Shown here: piece by piece, positions 9,801 through 20,655 of the stretch
Position numbering within the stretch: position 1 is the first letter of the stretch
Layout of the letters: each line of letters starts with the position of its first letter
Assembly: GCA_048213135.1 (NCBI GenBank)
Contig: PS015767.1
Location: 19,920-51,971, forward strand
Length of the DNA: 32,052 nucleotides
Reading direction: 5' to 3'
Origin: Reclinomonas americana ATCC 50394
Taxonomy: Eukaryota > Jakobida > Jakobea > Jakobida
Position numbers and translations under genes: made by a program
Notes under the pieces: generated by a model
Told to the model about the DNA's origin: nothing
Databases searched by the model: none
The model's input: the letters and a program-made list of their open reading frames with translations, nothing else

Positions 9801-12800
9801 ACAGCAGCAAGTGACCGACCTGCCAAGTCCCTCCCACTGCTCAATGAGATCGGTGGCAAGCTGGCCGGCAACCTTGCGCTCCAAAATGCCCGTGGCCAGC
9901 TACTCAACAAATCAGAGAGACACAGCGAGTGAATACACCATGCGCACCAATGCAACGTACACCNNNNNNNNNNNNNNNNNNNNNNNNNNNNNNNNNNNNN
10001 NNNNNNNNNNNNNNNNNNNNNNNNNNNNNNNNNNNNNNNNNNNNNNNNNNNNNNNNNNNNNNNNNNNNNNNNNNNNNNNNNNNNNNNNNNNNNNNNNNNN
10101 NNNNNNNNNNNNNNNNNNNNNNNNNNNNNNNNNNNNNNNNNNNNNNNNNNNNNNNNNNNNNNNNNNNNNNNNNNNNNNNNNNNNNNNNNNNNNNNNNNNN
10201 NNNNNNNNNNNNNNNNNNNNNNNNNNNNNNNNNNNNNNNNNNNNNNNNNNNNNNNNNNNNNNNNNNNNNNNNNNNNNNNNNNNNNNNNNNNNNNNNNNNN
10301 NNNNNNNNNNNNNNNNNNNNNNNNNNNNNNNNNNNNNNNNNNNNNNNNNNNNNNNNNNNNNNNNNNNNNNNNNNNNNNNNNNNNNNNNNNNNNNNNNNNN
10401 NNNNNNNNNNNNNNNNNNNNNNNNNNNNNNNNNNNNNNNNNNNNNNNNNNNNNNNNNNNNNNNNNNNNNNNNNNNNNNNNNNNNNNNNNNNNNNNNNNNN
10501 NNNNNNNNNNNNNNNNNNNNNNNNNNNNNNNNNNNNNNNNNNNNNNNNNNNNNNNNNNNNNNNNNNNNATACACGTCGCACCTGCCAAATGTACACTTCG
10601 CCCATGAGACACTTGACCACGAGGAAATCATACTCGACTTTCCAGTACAGTCGAATGATGGGGGATGCGTGCCCACCGAGGACATGTAGGCTGTGTGGAT
10701 CGGTGGGACATGAAATGGTCAGCGCTCACGTGAGGCGAACCTCCAACACACGTCGCAGTGACGCACCACTGCATCTGATCCAGCGAGTAGATGATCACAC
10801 TGTTGTCCTGCCCGACAGAGCAAAACGTGTGCCGCAGCTTCTTGGAGACGTGCGGTGGAGGGATGGTGAGCGCCGTGACGGCCGCTGCGTGGAAGTAGAA
10901 CGCGCCAAGCTCCGACCCGGTGCTGCAACGAGAACGGGCAGAGCGTGAGATGACTATCTGCAGCGCAGATCCACAACCCAGCACGGACGCACTCGGGATT
11001 CCACACGCGCACGACAAAATCGTCGCCGGCCGACACCACTGCCTTGCTTCCGCGCAGAAGCATTTGGTCCGGAACGGCAAGAAGCGCCGTCACCTGTCCC
11101 TGATGACCCTGTACAACAATGTCTTGCGTCTCGTCTACCATGCTCCGGAAGCGGATGGTGCCGTCGGCTGCGCGACACCTCTTGTGGTCAACAACACGAA
11201 TATCGTGGTTTTGTTACTTGAGAGGCGAAACGCACCGTGCCCAGTGACGTACAGCGGTTCACCCTTGGTGACCGACACGGCAAACTCGCTGGCGGTGGTG
11301 GTGCTCACTGGCTCGCTGGCGGCCGCATCGTACGATGTGAAGCCTTGGTCGATTGAACACACTGCGAGAGACTACGGTCAGTCAACGGAACGAAACGAGC
11401 AGCGCCTGCCATGCACGCAACAGTGCGCTGGCGGCTGTGCGGCTATTGGCGACCCTGCGGCGCTACCATCGGCCGCAGCGCTCATCGAAAACTCGGATGC
11501 TCGCCACGCCCGCACCTCGCCGTGCCCGCTCGCCGCCACCAACAAGTCACCACACAAGTTCCAGAACGACGGTTTGCTGTGGCGAAGCAGCGACACATAA
11601 GTAGCGCACTCCATAAGCGCACTCACGTGAAATACAGTACCTCGCATCGCTTCCGCCATGTAACCGCGCCACGAGCACCGCAGCGGCTGAGCCACTGATC
11701 ACACAATGTTTTCATGTCAGGCGGCAGAAAAATCAATCGGAAAGAGACACAGAAAGCATGGCGTCCACCTTTCTCCGCCCGCCTCGGCGTCGAGTGATGT
11801 TGAGGAGGACGAATCCCTTGGCAGGTCTGAGTCTGACACATCGGAGCCTGCGCGCACACCATTTCTTTGCGAATGAGCCGAAGCATCTCAGTCGCACGAT
11901 TTCTTCACCCAACGGGGTAATTGCACGCAACCAGCACCACCGGCCAATGCTCGTCGTTGTGCCTCTGCGCAACACACAGAGTGGTCGGTCGCTCGGACGG
12001 TGAGCAAACGGGGTTGACGTGATGCATACCTTGCGCAGCGTCATCCAAACGCGTGTCCCACGTGCGCGTGACGGCAGTGGGGCTCGCAACTTTGGCGCCG
12101 ATACTCCGCAGCATGAACCCGAGAGAGAGCGTGAGATTGTAGGTCATTGGGCTCACGCCAACTCGCCGTGGGCGTGAAGATTCGCCTGCCACAGTCAGCT
12201 GGCTCGCCGACGGTGCGCCGCGGACGGCCGTCATTGACAACTGCAAGCGTGCACACTCGTAAGACGCAGGCTGGTTGACACAAGTACGCTGCGACGGCCA
12301 TGCTACGCACCCTGGAGCCCTCCACCACGGCCGGATCAAAGTCGTACACCAGGCCCTCGCCAATCTGCGATCGAGTCAGAGTGCATTCCGCGCAAGTGCA
12401 CACCCGCAGCACTACGCGACGACACCTCTGTGTGCACAAAGCAGCGATGCGCGTCGAGGAAGAAGCCATCGCACAGGGTCTGTGCCGGATCCAACTCCAC
12501 ATCCTCCAGGACGTGTTCAGCGACGAGTGCATAATCCGCCTTGCGGAAGATCTGCGAGCAAAGTGCGCGCGATGCAAGTCAGCAGAGACTCTCTCACACA
12601 TGTGTGCACGTAGGCGCTACGTACCATGAACACGCGCGGATACACAATCAGAATCAGATCGCCCCAACATCGCACAGCGCGCGCCGCATCATCGGTCTCC
12701 ACTTTGCGCGACGGCACGTTCTTGGCAGAACTCCATTCACACAACGTCTGATCCTTGGAGACAGAGATCACAGTCCACGTCGGTCCGCCTACAGCAAATA

Positions 12801-13639
12801 GCAGCGCGCTCATTCAGCACAGGATTCAGGCAGCGGCCGACATCCATCATCATCACCTGGTGCATTCGGGTTGGCCGACAACAGCGACAAGCCATTCACC
12901 CAGTCACGATGACCCGACAGGATCCGCGTCACCTGCATGTCACAGTGTCAGCAAAACCACCGCAGCTACGTGTACGTGCGTGCGTGCGGGAGGAGGCACC
13001 TTGAGCGCCATCAGATCAAACACATGCAACTCGGTATCGCGACCGGCGAGAATCAGCAGCGTCGGGCTGAGCGACATCATGTGTGTCACCGAGAAGGAGA
13101 CCACGTATGGCTCGTACGCCACACAGCTGCCGTTCTCGCGATCCCACACACTCAGACTGCCATCCAGAGACACTGCCGACGACGATGATCAGTCAGCACC
13201 ACAAGAATCGCACCCACTCTCTCGCTCGCTCAGACCTGCAGCAAACGCCGGTGCGCAGTGGTAGGTGCACGCACATACACAGGAGATGGGCGCCTCGTGA
13301 ATGCACAGCAGCGCCACAGGCTCAAACAGTGGCTGCTGAGCATGTCAGCAAACACACGCGCACACACGCACAGCGCAAGCGAGAGAGAGAGAGAGAGAGA
13401 GACGCAACGAGCACCACTGCACTGGCGGCAGCAGCAGCAGAAGCAGCAGCACGGCTGGTCATTGATGATGATTGCGGTGTTGCTGGTGTCGCATCCGCAC
13501 CACGCAAGGCCCAGAGACAACACTGCCCCGACTGCGATCCCGTCAACAGCGACTGCCCGTCCACTGAGACGCATGCGCACGACACAATGTGCAACGGCGC
13601 ACTCTCCCAGAGGGTGAACGGCAGTCGTCGCACCGACAT
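6886..13639 (-). CDS. WDR7: WDR7 / rabconnectin-3 beta orthologue
   Basis: In animals WDR7 pairs with DMXL proteins to promote V-ATPase assembly and vesicle acidification. The start chosen is the ATG at 13639, because MSVRRLPFTLWES then aligns with the beginning of animal WDR7. Firm first exons are 13639-13409, 13332-13236 and about 13175-13005. N-terminal WD blades include SVDGQSLLTGSQSGQCCLWAL, VSLDGSLSVWDRENGSC and SKDQTLCEWSSAK. A second block includes GDLLVAASGHGEVRAWR, SAGDDFVVRVWNPE and SVGQDNSVIIYSLDQMQW. The 605-nt N gap hides the following part. Then comes a helical region (9960-7700) and the C-terminal WD pair VTFHREAQKVAVGCPDGSVS and SPVTAVTFSPVGQHVAIFSY. The last exon carries a Ser-rich insert and ends in QLEWPQIEEIHLV...FQWSGAK, stop at 6886. 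Domain order matches animal WDR7 (about 1,490 residues). Exons around 11600-11930 and the helical region are only roughly resolved. Confidence 0.88.
9964..10568. other. assembly gap (605 N) inside the WDR7 gene
   Basis: A run of N interrupts WDR7. On the minus strand the exon before it ends near VEYDFLVVKCLMGEVYIWQV, a WD blade. The exon after it holds LATGILERKVAGQLATDLIE, the start of the helical region. The missing protein therefore spans the WD-to-solenoid transition. Open frames spanning the Ns are meaningless. Confidence 0.97.
13381..13402. repeat. (GA)n microsatellite in WDR7 intron 1
   Basis: About ten GA units on the plus strand form the CT-rich start of the intron on the coding (minus) strand. 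They lie just after the GTTGCG donor at 13408-13403. Read as coding on the minus strand it gives Ser-Leu repeats. Confidence 0.75.
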
Positions 13640-13773
13640 GAGGCCAAGTGAAGGAAGGAAGGAAGGATCGATTGATTGGTCGGTGTTTAGAGCACCTATC
13701 ATCGCATCCGCGCACAACTGCGAAGATCCTCTGTCTGAGTGCGTGAGTGCGTGAGTGCGTGAGTGCGTGTTCT
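13640..13773. promoter_or_regulatory. divergent promoter region with GAGTGCGT minisatellite
   Basis: These 134 bp separate the start codons of WDR7 (minus) and the kelch gene (plus), so both promoters must fit here or overlap coding sequence. The region contains a GAAG/GGAA run (about 13650-13668) and four tandem copies of GAGTGCGT (about 13737-13769) ending five bases before the kelch ATG. No TATA box is evident. Regulatory function is inferred from position. Confidence 0.45.
13737..13769. repeat. GAGTGCGT x4 tandem repeat
   Basis: Four perfect 8-bp units lie immediately upstream of the kelch-gene ATG at 13774. They would fall in its 5' leader or core promoter. The unit resembles the GTGAGTGCG-like donor ends seen in local introns, so an unannotated 5' UTR splice site is also possible. 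Confidence 0.85.
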
Positions 13774-16500
13774 ATGAGTGGCAGGCCGATGGAGGTGGAC
13801 AGCGATGGCGGAGGCTCGGGTTCGGGTTCGACAGCGACGTCATCGTCGCGCTCAGCGCGTCGCCGAGAAAAGGTGTGCACTGTCAACCTCTGTGCCTTCG
13901 TTCTTACGGCTCACACATTCTGGCACACACACACAGATGATGGCGCTTGGCCGACTGCCGTCGTTGCCGCTGGATGAGTACGAGAGCAGCAGTCCGAGTG
14001 TCGGCAGTGCCAGCACTGCTGATGATACGCTGGCGCTGACGATTGTGCCGGCGGGCAGTCAGGCGTGGCGGCCATTCACGTTGCATGTGTCGCCGCGCGA
14101 GATGGTGCTGAGCATCAAGCAGCGGGTGGCGGCGGAGCTCATGTGGCCAGGTATGAGATGAAAGGATTGTCGTCACCAACAAGACAAGTGACGACAAAGT
14201 TGTGCGTGCAGTGTATGCGCAGCGACTGGTGGTGTTTGGGCATGTGCTGAGCGACAAGGAGTACATTGGGCCGGCGACGGAGCGTGCACGCAAGGTCATG
14301 CGCGGTCGCAAGTTCTTTGTCAGTGTGGTGCCTACGGGTGAGTGACGGGCGCTGCTTTTCTTTTCTTACCAAGTGCATGCTGATGATATGCTGTTGTTGC
14401 AGTGGCCGTCAACAAGCTGTGGTCGAAGAACGACGAGGAGAGCTCAGTTGTCCCTGGGTCGCGCACCGGAGCGACAGCGATTCGACTCGGGCAACATCGC
14501 GTGGTCGTGTTTGGCGGTGGTGTGTCGCTGTCCGTCTGCGTGTCGGCCATCACACCTCCCTCACACTCGCACTGCAGGCCTTCAAGGCGGATACACGGAT
14601 CGCACAACTCTGTTTGATTCGCGAACACTGGAGGTTGTGGTGTCACGTGTGTGATCACCTCGAGGTCGTTTTGTGACCCGTCTGTGTATGCCTGTGCAGT
14701 GGACTGACCTGGTGACGCGTGGCGAGAAGCCTCCAGCTCGTGCCGCTCACTGTGCGTTCACCTATGCCGGACACATGTACATTTACGGCGGACGCGCGCG
14801 TGATCGCTACTTCAACGACTTGTATCAGCTGGATTTGTTGCGTTCCCGTGGCCTCTGCTCGTGCTCTTGTCGTACGTACATTGACGTGTGCATGCATACT
14901 CGCAGGGACACCAATACGTGGAGTCGTGTGCCGACCAGTGGCGCGCATCCGCCTCCCGGAGCCGGTGTGGTATGTCCTCATTCACTGGTAACAACACGCT
15001 CAAACTCTCGACTGATTGTGGGAATCGGCGGCAGGCCTCGGCACTCCTCGGCGATCGCTTCTTTGTGTACGGTGGCTACGATAAGAGCCACAACACGATG
15101 CAAGAGATGCATTCTCTCAGTTGCGGCTGTTCTTGAGTGGGCGCACAGTTGGGCACAATCGTTCTCACTCCCACTGCACCTCTGTCCTCTGCAGACATGA
15201 GTGCGTTTTACCTGCAAACGTGATCAAGCTTCATTACGTACTCTGCCTTACCTCCTTACCCCCTTCGTGTTTGTTGCAGACACGATGATTTGGGTCAAGG
15301 TCAAGTTGACGGCCGAGCCCGGAGTGCAATCACCCGGCAAGCTCGCCGGCGCCACGTGCGTCACTCGTGTGAATTCGAAGAGTAGCGTGCTCACGATTGG
15401 CAGTCGCTAAATTGCAGCTCACACAATGCAGCCTCACGGCCTGGGGCGACTTCCTCATTCTCTTTGGCGGGCTCGGAGTGACATTTGAGAGTGCGGTGTA
15501 CGTGCTGAACACGCTGATTCTGCGCTGGGTTCGCGCAAAGGCCACCTCTGTTGCGTTCATCGATAGTGTGTAGATGTGTGCGCGTGCGCCGGATTCTACT
15601 CATCGCTTGACGACACAGGGCGACGTGCCGAGTGGGCGCGCCTTCCACTGCGCGCAGCTTGTCGGTGGTCACTTGCTGATTCACGGTGGGAGGAGCAACA
15701 CGACGTATTTCGCCGACTTTTTCTGCCTCCGACTACGTGCGTGATGGATGATGTGGCTTCAACGCAGTCCTCGCTCACTCACTCACTCGTATGCGCGTGC
15801 AGGTGACATGACGTGGAAGCGGCCGCATCTGTATTCAGTTGGCGACTTGTCCGATCGGGTGACACAGTACGGACGACAGCTGGTGCGTGGCTCGCTGCTC
15901 CTCGGTCGCGCCGGCCACATCATGGTACGCCTGTTACCTTCAGTTCTACAATCCGTGCGCTGGTTGGGTGAGATGGTCACACCGTTTCTTGGGCGACCGC
16001 AGATCCGCATCGCGTGCGCCGAGGAAATGGTGATGGAGAACGGTGGCACCCCGGTGGAGAATGGTGCCGACGATGATGACGGTGATGATGCCGCCAATGG
16101 TGCGACAGGAGAGCTGCCGCTGATGGGCGACGGTGACGAGGATGAAGACGGAGCGTCATCGTCCGGAGCTGCACGAAACGCAGCGGGCGAAACGACTCGC
16201 GCGGTGGTCGCAGCCGCTGTCTCCAGAGGTGTGTGGGCGTGCGTGCATACAGTCCACACCTATCTATCGCCTGCGGGAGTGAGACTGATCGTCTTCTCTA
16301 TTTCTCTGCCTGGTACAGCATCGTCGCTGTCTGGCGGTCTGACACGCGGCGCCAACCAGCTGTTCATCTACGGAGGCGACTGCGAGACACAAATCTTCCA
16401 CGACACGACGTTGCGTGGTGGTGCACGCTGCTGACCGTTGTCGCCAATGTGCCACTGACTGGTCTCACACAGCGTGCTTGACACGTTCTTCGACCCATGA
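13774..16500 (+). CDS. ubiquitin-like domain plus kelch-repeat protein
   Basis: The start is the ATG at 13774 (MSGRPMEVDSDGGGSGSG). First exons are 13774-13872, 13937-14150 and 14212-14337; about fifteen exons give roughly 555 residues. Exons 2-3 encode a likely ubiquitin-like fold: LALTIVPAG, then LHVSPREMVLSIKQRVAAEL and QRLVVFGHVLSDKEYIGPA. Kelch blades follow, each with a Gly-Gly and a later Trp: RVVVFGGLQGGYTD, HMYIYGGRARDRYFNDLYQL, DRFFVYGGYDKSHNTM, DFLILFGGLGVTFESAVYVL, HLLIHGGRSNTTYFADFF and NQLFIYGGDCETQIF. An acidic insert (NGADDDDGDDAANG, about 16060-16160) lies between the last two blades. The last exon reads VLDTFFDP and stop at 16498-16500. Kelch propellers bind protein partners; with the ubiquitin-like domain an adaptor role is plausible but unproven. 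It converges on the TPR gene, with 53 bp between stops. Confidence 0.82.
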
Positions 16501-16553
16501 CACACAGCAAGATTACCCCTCACATAAAGTAACAGGAGCACGCTTTTGTTTTT

Positions 16554-19500
16554 CTATTCCAACGCGTCTAGGTCGATGGCGGGTCTAATCGTCTGCAGCA
16601 ACTGTTGCAGCTCCTCCGAACCGGGTGCCAGCTCCAGTCCACGCGTCACATCTGCGCCAAGAATGAGTGACGACGTCGAGCGTCTCTTTGGATGTGGATT
16701 CATCATGCACTCACCAGAGAGCGCATCCGTCAAGTAGCCCAGCTTCTCCAGGCAACAGGCGCGTCTGTAGATGGCCTTGACATACTTGGGATCCTGCAGC
16801 AGTGCCAAGTTGCAGTATTGCAGTGCGCGGTCATACGCTTTCTGCGGGGACACAACGCGCCAACAGCTCAGCTCGCGCCACACACAAATGCCCATTAGCT
16901 CTGGTTCGTCTCGTCACGCAACGAGTTGGAAGAAGCAGAGGGAGCGGTTGTTTTGGCAGAACTTGCGGTTCTCGTCGCCTGGTGGCAGCCACCGGATGGC
17001 GTCGGTGTAGTGTTGAATGGCCAGCTCAAAGTCCTTGGTCTTGTAGGCCTTGGAGCCCTCCTCTTTCAGGAACAGACCCTTGTTCTGCGATCGAGGCAGT
17101 GTCAGCACGGATGGACACACGCACCACACACTGTCTGTCACAACAGACCAAATCCGGCTTGTCGAGTGCGTAGCGTTCGACGCTGGGCGTTCCCGGCACC
17201 GGGTGTGCGTCCTCTGTCGTCGTCACATGCCACAGGTAAGCAACCGCGTAACCGCACACCAGCACGCAAACACCGACGAACCGAGTTGCTTGTAGATGAT
17301 GCCGCACATGGTGGCGACAATCTCATCACCGGCGTGCAGCTCCTCAATCTTGTCGAGCACGTGCAGAATCGGCAGCTTCAACACAAAACTCTCGTCCAGC
17401 GGACAGAACTGGAGGGTGAGGTGCAGCAGGTTGAGGCACTTTTTGCAAAACTCGATTCGATCCTCGGCCCAGTCCAGGTTGCGCACGAGGTATTCGATGA
17501 ATCGAGATGTGCACAGGAAACGGATCACTTTCTGGCCCTCGTGATCCTGGTCAATCATAATGTGCAGCAGGTCGAGCAACAACTCCAAGAACTCGGCATG
17601 GATGACCTGCGATCGCGAATCAGACAGACACGCACAAAGAGGCAGCAGCACGGACTGTGACCAGACCTCTTCTGCTTCGGCCTCCTCCAATTCGTCGGGA
17701 TGATAGTTCTCCTCGCGCAGCTCGTCCTCGCAGTAGTCGATCACCATGGTGCCCGTGTCGAGGAGCGTGATCAGATGCTCGCCGCCCTTCTCCTCCAACA
17801 GGAACCGTGTGGCCAACGCCGTGTCGTAGGTGGCCAGACACACCACACTCTCCAGCAGGCGCACTTGAAGCTCCATGGGGACCTGATTCGCACAGGGCTG
17901 ATGAGGAGACGCACAAAAAACAGGTCATGCAATTCCCACGCAACTTGCTCTCTCCACGCGCCCACCAGTGCGTCGGCAATACCCGCCTCAAACAACCGGG
18001 CAGCCATCTCCCCCACTTCCTCTGGCGTGCAGTCGCCCACAGCCCACGCACAGTTGTGCAAAATGTCGGCCATGATGGTAATCAGACCGAGGGGGGCTTC
18101 TGTGGCCAGTCGGAAGATGCAGCGCAACAGTCCACTCTGCAGCGCCCGTCGCAGCATGGCACCACCCAGGCCGTACGTGCTCTCCGCCGGCGACACGGCC
18201 TCGGCCTCCACCCGCGTCAGTATGTCAACCAGACGCAACAGAGCCGCCAGCGTGTCGTCCACACCGTCGCGTGGCACACCTGCCGACAGACAACACAACA
18301 TCGTCAGCTCCTCGAATATAAACCCCAACAGAAAGCGCAGGCACTCAACTGTACGACAGCGTCGTGTTCTCCCGCACCGAAGTCAGCGTCATCACACCGG
18401 CACTGCCGCTGCTCGATGCCGGCAACTCGGCGACTGCAGTAGTAGGGGCTAGTTGTGGGGCCGCCGTCAGCGCTGGTGGCGAAGCGATGGCACCACCGGC
18501 GTGCACGCCACCGTGTCGTCCATTTGCATGCGTGTGCGCCAGGTGTTGCGTTTGCTCCTGCAGCAGAGACACCAATTTGGCCGCGATCGACTGATTCTCC
18601 AGCATGCCGAGTCGCAGCTGCTGGAAGAACGGATTCTCGAGTTCCTCTTCGTGCGCATACTCGAGCATGGCACAGAGGCAGGCCAGGATCGGGAATGTGT
18701 GCTGCAGCGCGCACGCAAAGTCAGTCGACCGAAACATAAAGACGACCATTCTGGTCTCACCGTGGGATTGGTGTTTGTGAGAAAGAACTCGACCACGTGC
18801 TTGTAGTTGTAGGCGATGAACGAGACGCGCACTTCGCCGACCATGACCTTTGACAAGTTGGTGAGTGCTGACAAGGCATCCTCGCACAGATTGGCCACCG
18901 ACGTGCGACCGCCGAGCCGCAGCAGATCGGTGACAAACGTGCACAGGCGGTTCTGCGCAAACGTGCCAAAGTCGCTCACGCGAAAGTTGACCGTCTCTGC
19001 GCGCGTAGCTCGTCGTCAGTGCACCGTACCAACGAAGCTGCACACACAAAGACAAACACACAAACCAGCATAGTCCGACGACTGCGCGCTGCAGAACCTG
19101 GCAAACGCCAGCGTCATTGTGTTGTAGATATCGAGCACACGACGCGTGAGCTCAATGCTCTCGCCCGACACGGCCATGGTGAAGAGCAGGCTGGAGCACT
19201 CGTCGGTCATGAAAAAGTTGCCGAGATTGACATCGCGCCGCAGCAACTCCTTCAACGACACAAACACATCGACAATGTGCGCATCACGCTGCTCCGCTGC
19301 GCGCGAGCCAGGTGGCGCACTGGGCACCGGCAGTGACGACGACGATGAGGCGGCAAGAGCGGCAGTGGTGGCCGCCGCAATCGTCGCAGCCGGGCTGTTG
19401 GCCGCCGCAATGGCTGCGACAGCTGCTGCCGCACTGGCGGTGGCTGAGCGGGGGAGGAGGCCGCGCAGAACTGCAAGCAGCTTGTGTGGTCGCTTCGGTA

Positions 19501-19653
19501 GCGACTGACAACAGGTGGAGAGCGCGCGGATGCTGTAGAGAGAGAGAGTGAGTCTGTGTGCGTGTGTGACAGAGAGTTGTGCATGCCCTTTTGTGCTCAC
19601 GTCTTGGGGTTGCGCGGCTTGTCGTCGCGTCGTTTGAACTCGAGCACGTCCAT
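16554..19653 (-). CDS. helical (armadillo-like) repeat protein with C-terminal TPR domain
   Basis: The start is the ATG at 19653 (MDVLEFKRRDDKPRNPKT). The next exon has an Ala-rich low-complexity stretch (about 19330-19450), then SLKELLRRDVNLGNFFMTDE. A long alpha-helical solenoid follows: LCEDALSALTNLSKVMVGEV, FPILACLCAMLEYAHEEELE, GLLRCIFRLATEAPLGLITI, FLELLLDLLHIMIDQDHEGQ and KCLNLLHLTLQFCPLDESFV. The end is a three-motif TPR unit: KGLFLKEEGSKAYKTKDFEL, then CNLALLQDPKYVKAIYRRAC, then GLELAPGSEELQQLLQTIR, with stop at 16554. This TPR resembles the Hsp70/Hsp90 co-chaperone class by its N-terminal KEEG and CQNNRS and later YVKAIYRRA motifs, so chaperone binding is a reasonable guess. The helical part looks armadillo-like but I recognise no named family. 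Length is about 750-800 residues. Confidence 0.8.
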
Positions 19654-19824
19654 CGCGCGCGTGTAGTGTGTGGTGACAACTCAAATCCTGCAGGACTTTC
19701 TTATGGTGTGCGTCGCGCGCACTGCACACTTCCCGCCCGCCCGCTTGCACTCACACTGGCTGCGCAGCTTCGCTTGACACGGGTGTGCCTGGGCGGAGGA
19801 TGGCGCGAGTGGTTTCGTCGCACG
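19654..19824. promoter_or_regulatory. divergent spacer between the TPR gene and the neugrin-like gene
   Basis: These 171 bp separate two head-to-head start codons. The reading frame of the plus-strand gene stays open upstream of its ATG (QLRLTRVCLGGGWREWFRRT), and a CTGCGCAG acceptor-like site occurs at about 19760-19768. A spliced or longer N-terminus for that gene is therefore possible. No core promoter motif stands out. Confidence 0.35.
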
Positions 19825-20608
19825 ATGGAAGATGCAGTGCGCTCACCGCGTCATCCGCACGTGTTTGGTGGCCTCTCCGAGGTCGAGTTTGAGCGAATGG
19901 CATTGATGCCACGCGAGGAGATTGTCGGCAAGGAGTACGCATCGTTTGAGGTGCGCACGGACACGCACACTCTCTCCCTCTGCATCCCTCTTCCCTCACC
20001 TGCATCGGCAGCATTTCAAGAAGCGCTTCCCGTCGTACTCACTGGACGAGTCGCTGCCGTTGCCGCCAGAGCGCGTGGAGATTGAAGAGTGTGATGAGCA
20101 AAGAGGAGGAGTAATGGAGCGGCGATCGGTGCTGTTGGTGTTGCCGGCGTCGCAGGTGCTGCAGATTCAGCATGTGCTGGAGAGGGAGCCGGGTGTGAGC
20201 GTGGCAGAGCTGGCGCGACGTTTCAGTGTGGCCACTGATCACATGCAGTCGGTTCGTGGCGTCGTGCTTACAACAATCGGGTGTTGTCGTGCTGAGTGCG
20301 GAGCCGATTAGATTCTGGATGAGGGCGCTTGGCGACATGCAGTGCACAGCTTCTCGTGGAGGTACTTTGAGACGCCGGAGGCCGAGGCGCTGCTACGTTC
20401 CGTGCATCATCCGGACTTTGACGAGAATCCCGAGTTCTGGAGTCGAAAACAGGCGGAGGAGCCGGAGGAGACGCACGCGGCCATGGCCGATAAGTACGCT
20501 GCGGCCGAGGAGGAGCAATTACGTGCCAAGCAGCAGCAGGTGGATTCCATGCGGCACCCAATGGAGGATGAGCCGATCACGCCGTTTGGAGCGGGCAGAC
20601 CATCATAG
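19825..20608 (+). CDS. neugrin/Rrg9-like small protein (possible mitochondrial RNA or ribosome factor)
   Basis: Three exons (19825-19950, 20012-20251, 20312-20608) join at phase 0 to give 220 residues, starting MEDAVRSPRHPHVFGGLSE. The central segment LPASQVLQIQHVLEREPGVS followed by VAELARRFSVATDHMQSILD has the spacing of the neugrin/Rrg9 helix-turn-helix: a start helix, then LA.RF.V, then IL. In other organisms that family acts in mitochondrial translation or genome maintenance. A C-terminal charged helix (HAAMADKYAAAEEEQLRAKQ) follows, ending in PITPFGAGRPS. The family call rests on pattern only. The start could lie upstream, since the frame is open there and Arg-rich (WREWFRRT), as a targeting sequence would be. 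It converges on the giant repeat gene with 47 bp between stops. Confidence 0.6.
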
Positions 20609-20655
20609 TTGTCTCGTCGCAATACAACAACATTGTACATTGTTTCTCAATTTTT

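Noticed and set aside
9791-10948. Long open frames crossing the first N gap, and similar ones across the second gap
   Set aside because: They are open only because N codons are unread; they carry no coding evidence.
15180-15225. A 25-nt exon (ACATGAGTGCGTTTTACCTGCAAAC) in the kelch gene
   Set aside because: Including it breaks the phase into the next exon. Skipping it, from the GTTGCG donor after HSL to the acceptor before ACACGATGATT, gives HSLNTMIWVKV with normal kelch spacing.
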